In this document: positions 62,683 to 64,000 of the stretch, piece by piece
How positions within the stretch are numbered: position 1 is the first letter of the stretch
Layout of the letters: every line of letters starts with the position of its first letter
Source: Sphingomonas_O antarctica
GTDB lineage: Bacteria; Pseudomonadota; Alphaproteobacteria; Sphingomonadales; Sphingomonadaceae
Length of the DNA stretch: 64,000 bases
Direction of reading: 5' to 3'
Assembly (NCBI RefSeq): GCF_965137005.1
Contig: NZ_CBCRXM010000002.1
Coordinates: forward strand, 264,858-328,857
Translations under genes and position numbers: made by a program
The notes under the pieces: generated by a model
What the model was told of the DNA's origin: nothing
Databases searched by the model: none
What the model saw: the letters and a program-made list of their open reading frames with translations, nothing else

Positions 62683-62959
62683 CGGAGTCTCCATTCTGAG
62701 AACCAACATACGGGCCCACGCTACAGTTCCGTCGAGCGGAAATTTCACGTCGGGCTCAATGGCCGCCGTTATGGGGCGCTGGTGGTAGCTTTCTACTGGC
62801 CGGGGCCCATGATGCGGCCAGGTCTACAATACGCTCATGTACGGTGAGAAGCGCGCGGACAACTACGCGCATCTGCTCCATCCTAGTATCGGCCTCTTCG
62901 ACCAAAAGGATTCGGCTTGGCCTAGCAGCGCAACTGGGCATGCAAGCAGCGAGGACAGC

Positions 62960-63406
62960 TCACTCCTTTGTGATGCGCTCATCGACTGTCGCAACGGTCA
63001 TGCCTAATTTCTTGATTGACATGTGATTCGCCAAGACACCGTTTGGTAAAAGTTTCAGCGTCTGCGCGACGCTGAGGCCGCCCTTCATTATATAGGCGAT
63101 ACGCAAAACATCGTTGGACATCGTTCCAGAAACCGGACCGACTGCATCGGGAGAGAGAGACCCGACCAGTGTAGTGGGCGAGGTGGGCCGCAAGTCCCAA
63201 TGACGCACTTTGGCGGGCTCATTAGCTTGAAAGACGGTCTGGTCGAGATGTATCCCACCCCTCCCATCCGGTCGACCATGGCTACTTACCCTGAAAGGCT
63301 GCCTAGCCCTGAACATTATTTTGACAGTACCGGTGCCGTGCGTGGCTCCGGAGAAGAAGCCCAACGGGTTAAGGGCAGCAAGTGCGGCGGCAGCGATAAT
63401 AAACAT
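62960..63406 (-). CDS. DUF3833-like protein (putative)
   Basis: A 148-aa protein with a short hydrophobic N-terminus (FIIAAAALAALNPLGFF). It follows the DUF3833 plan: SGATHGTGTVKIMFRARQPF, a VSSHGRPDGRGGIHLDQTVF strand pair, VRHWDLRPTSPTTLVGSLSP, and the closing NHMSIKKLGMTVATVDERIT, comparable to the family ending on a K-x-G-x-x-V segment. The match is weak but the nearness of cfa supports it, since DUF3833 genes often accompany cfa-type genes in lipid-modification clusters. It may be the first gene of the set. Confidence 0.55.
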   Translation of the reverse strand: MFIIAAAALAALNPLGFFSGATHGTGTVKIMFRARQPFRVSSHGRPDGRGGIHLDQTVFQANEPAKVRHWDLRPTSPTTLVGSLSPDAVGPVSGTMSNDVLRIAYIMKGGLSVAQTLKLLPNGVLANHMSIKKLGMTVATVDERITKE

Positions 63407-64000
63407 ACTTAATCAACGACTGACAAGCCTTCTAGTGCCGCTGCTTGCGATCTTGACGTTCCGCGCGAAGCGGCCGCGATCGAACAACGTAAATTTGCGA
63501 GAATTGCAGACCTTCCCGCGACGATGGCAGACTGTCCGCCGTCGGATGGTCAGCGTTGCTGGTACGATCGAGCAACGGATGTCCGCCGTTCGCAATATCG
63601 CGAGAAATGCCGCTAGTCTGCAATCGGCCCAGATCCGGTCATTCGGGGCCAGCCACTCCAACGGCAACATATGGGCCGTATGCTGCCTGGCTGCTTTCCA
63701 GACCGAAACCAAAACAGCAGACATCGGTGGAAGCGCCATACTACATTGTATGAGGTGCTCTTCGTGCATCAAGATATTGTGAAGAGTCGATCCGGCGCGA
63801 ACCTCAATCGCGCTTTTCGAAACGCAGCACGAGTTTGCCGCTGGATAAATATGTACTCAAGCGATCACTCGGACTGAATGATCGTGTCCCACAGCGTGGT
63901 GTAGGTTCGCGGTCTCGCCGCTTGGATCTCCGGCTTGGCCGGGTTGATCATGCTGCCATGGATGACAACGTGACGATGGGATCATCGCTCATTTGCGACA
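63407..64000. other. Right-end stretch without a convincing gene
   Basis: About 590 bases in which all longer frames have the skewed composition of non-coding DNA. It has several GTCCGC/GCGGAC-like motifs and reads like a decayed or regulatory region. A 28-codon minus-strand frame (63876-63962, starting MINPAKPEIQAARPR and ending WDTIIQSE) is the only protein-like piece, and it cannot be assigned. Confidence 0.35.

Noticed and set aside
63413..63782. Frames of 119 and 153 aa on opposite strands near the right end
   Set aside because: They overlap each other, lack ribosome sites and have non-coding composition; neither shows a known motif.

Overview
The window is GC-rich bacterial DNA, densely coded on both strands. 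The kinship of its proteins points to a sphingomonad-type alphaproteobacterium: PEPxxWA-CTERM protein, single Rsh-type SpoT, split transhydrogenase subunits, orphan GTA-like lysis pair, and REP-type palindromes of the CCCCGG-TCAAG-CCGGGG kind. This placement is inferred from gene content only; there is no rRNA.

Layout. 1-2351: MaoC hydratase, CitE-like lyase and leuB, joined by ATGA overlaps. 2352-3016: an AbrB-type antitoxin with a Doc toxin behind a nearly leaderless promoter. 3001-5419: a flavodoxin-like protein and, on the minus strand, pntA2-pntB without pntA1. 5617-12326: a complete Csu-type (spore coat U) chaperone-usher fimbrial operon with four subunits, chaperone, usher and tip adhesin. 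12438-13607: a possible 29-aa membrane peptide and a PEP-CTERM protein. 13861-22865: M20 peptidase, SDR, prmA, a TPR/TonB-C-like secreted protein, a thioredoxin-like protein and the branched-chain 2-oxoacid dehydrogenase operon (E1alpha, E1beta, E2). 23013-32790: a two-domain GT4 glycosyltransferase, a GH130 phosphorylase-like enzyme, two peptidase-like genes, an FAH-family hydrolase and an acyl-CoA dehydrogenase. 32794-33792: holin plus GH108 endolysin. 33907-34133: tRNA-Pro(GGG), a train of small hairpins and a REP. 34224-37688: an MFS transporter and an uncharacterised minus-strand operon with a membrane-tethered LuxR-type HTH protein. 37754-52992: housekeeping genes (M13 peptidase, ligA, recN, bamD, rsh, phhB, ccmAB, an rRNA-methyltransferase-like gene, thrC, a cyclophilin), with REP/BIME elements between genes and one BIME inside ligA.

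From tRNA-Ser(GGA) at 53069 onward the DNA becomes looser, less GC-rich and accessory in character. It holds a ParB-domain DNA methyltransferase with a DUF5681 partner, a UDG-like protein, an XRE regulator, a 66-aa protein and a DUF899 protein. A minus-strand lipid/envelope set follows: DUF3833-like, DUF4142, cytochrome b561, cyclopropane-fatty-acid synthase and AsmA-like. The last 590 bases show no convincing gene.

The points most worth a second look are the perfect 24-bp inverted repeat (a double REP) carried in frame inside ligA, the GT4/GH130 pair, the membrane-tethered HTH operon, the tRNA-Ser accessory region, the orphan lysis cassette and the toxin-antitoxin promoter. I found no complete system that I can call new; these are the best candidates.
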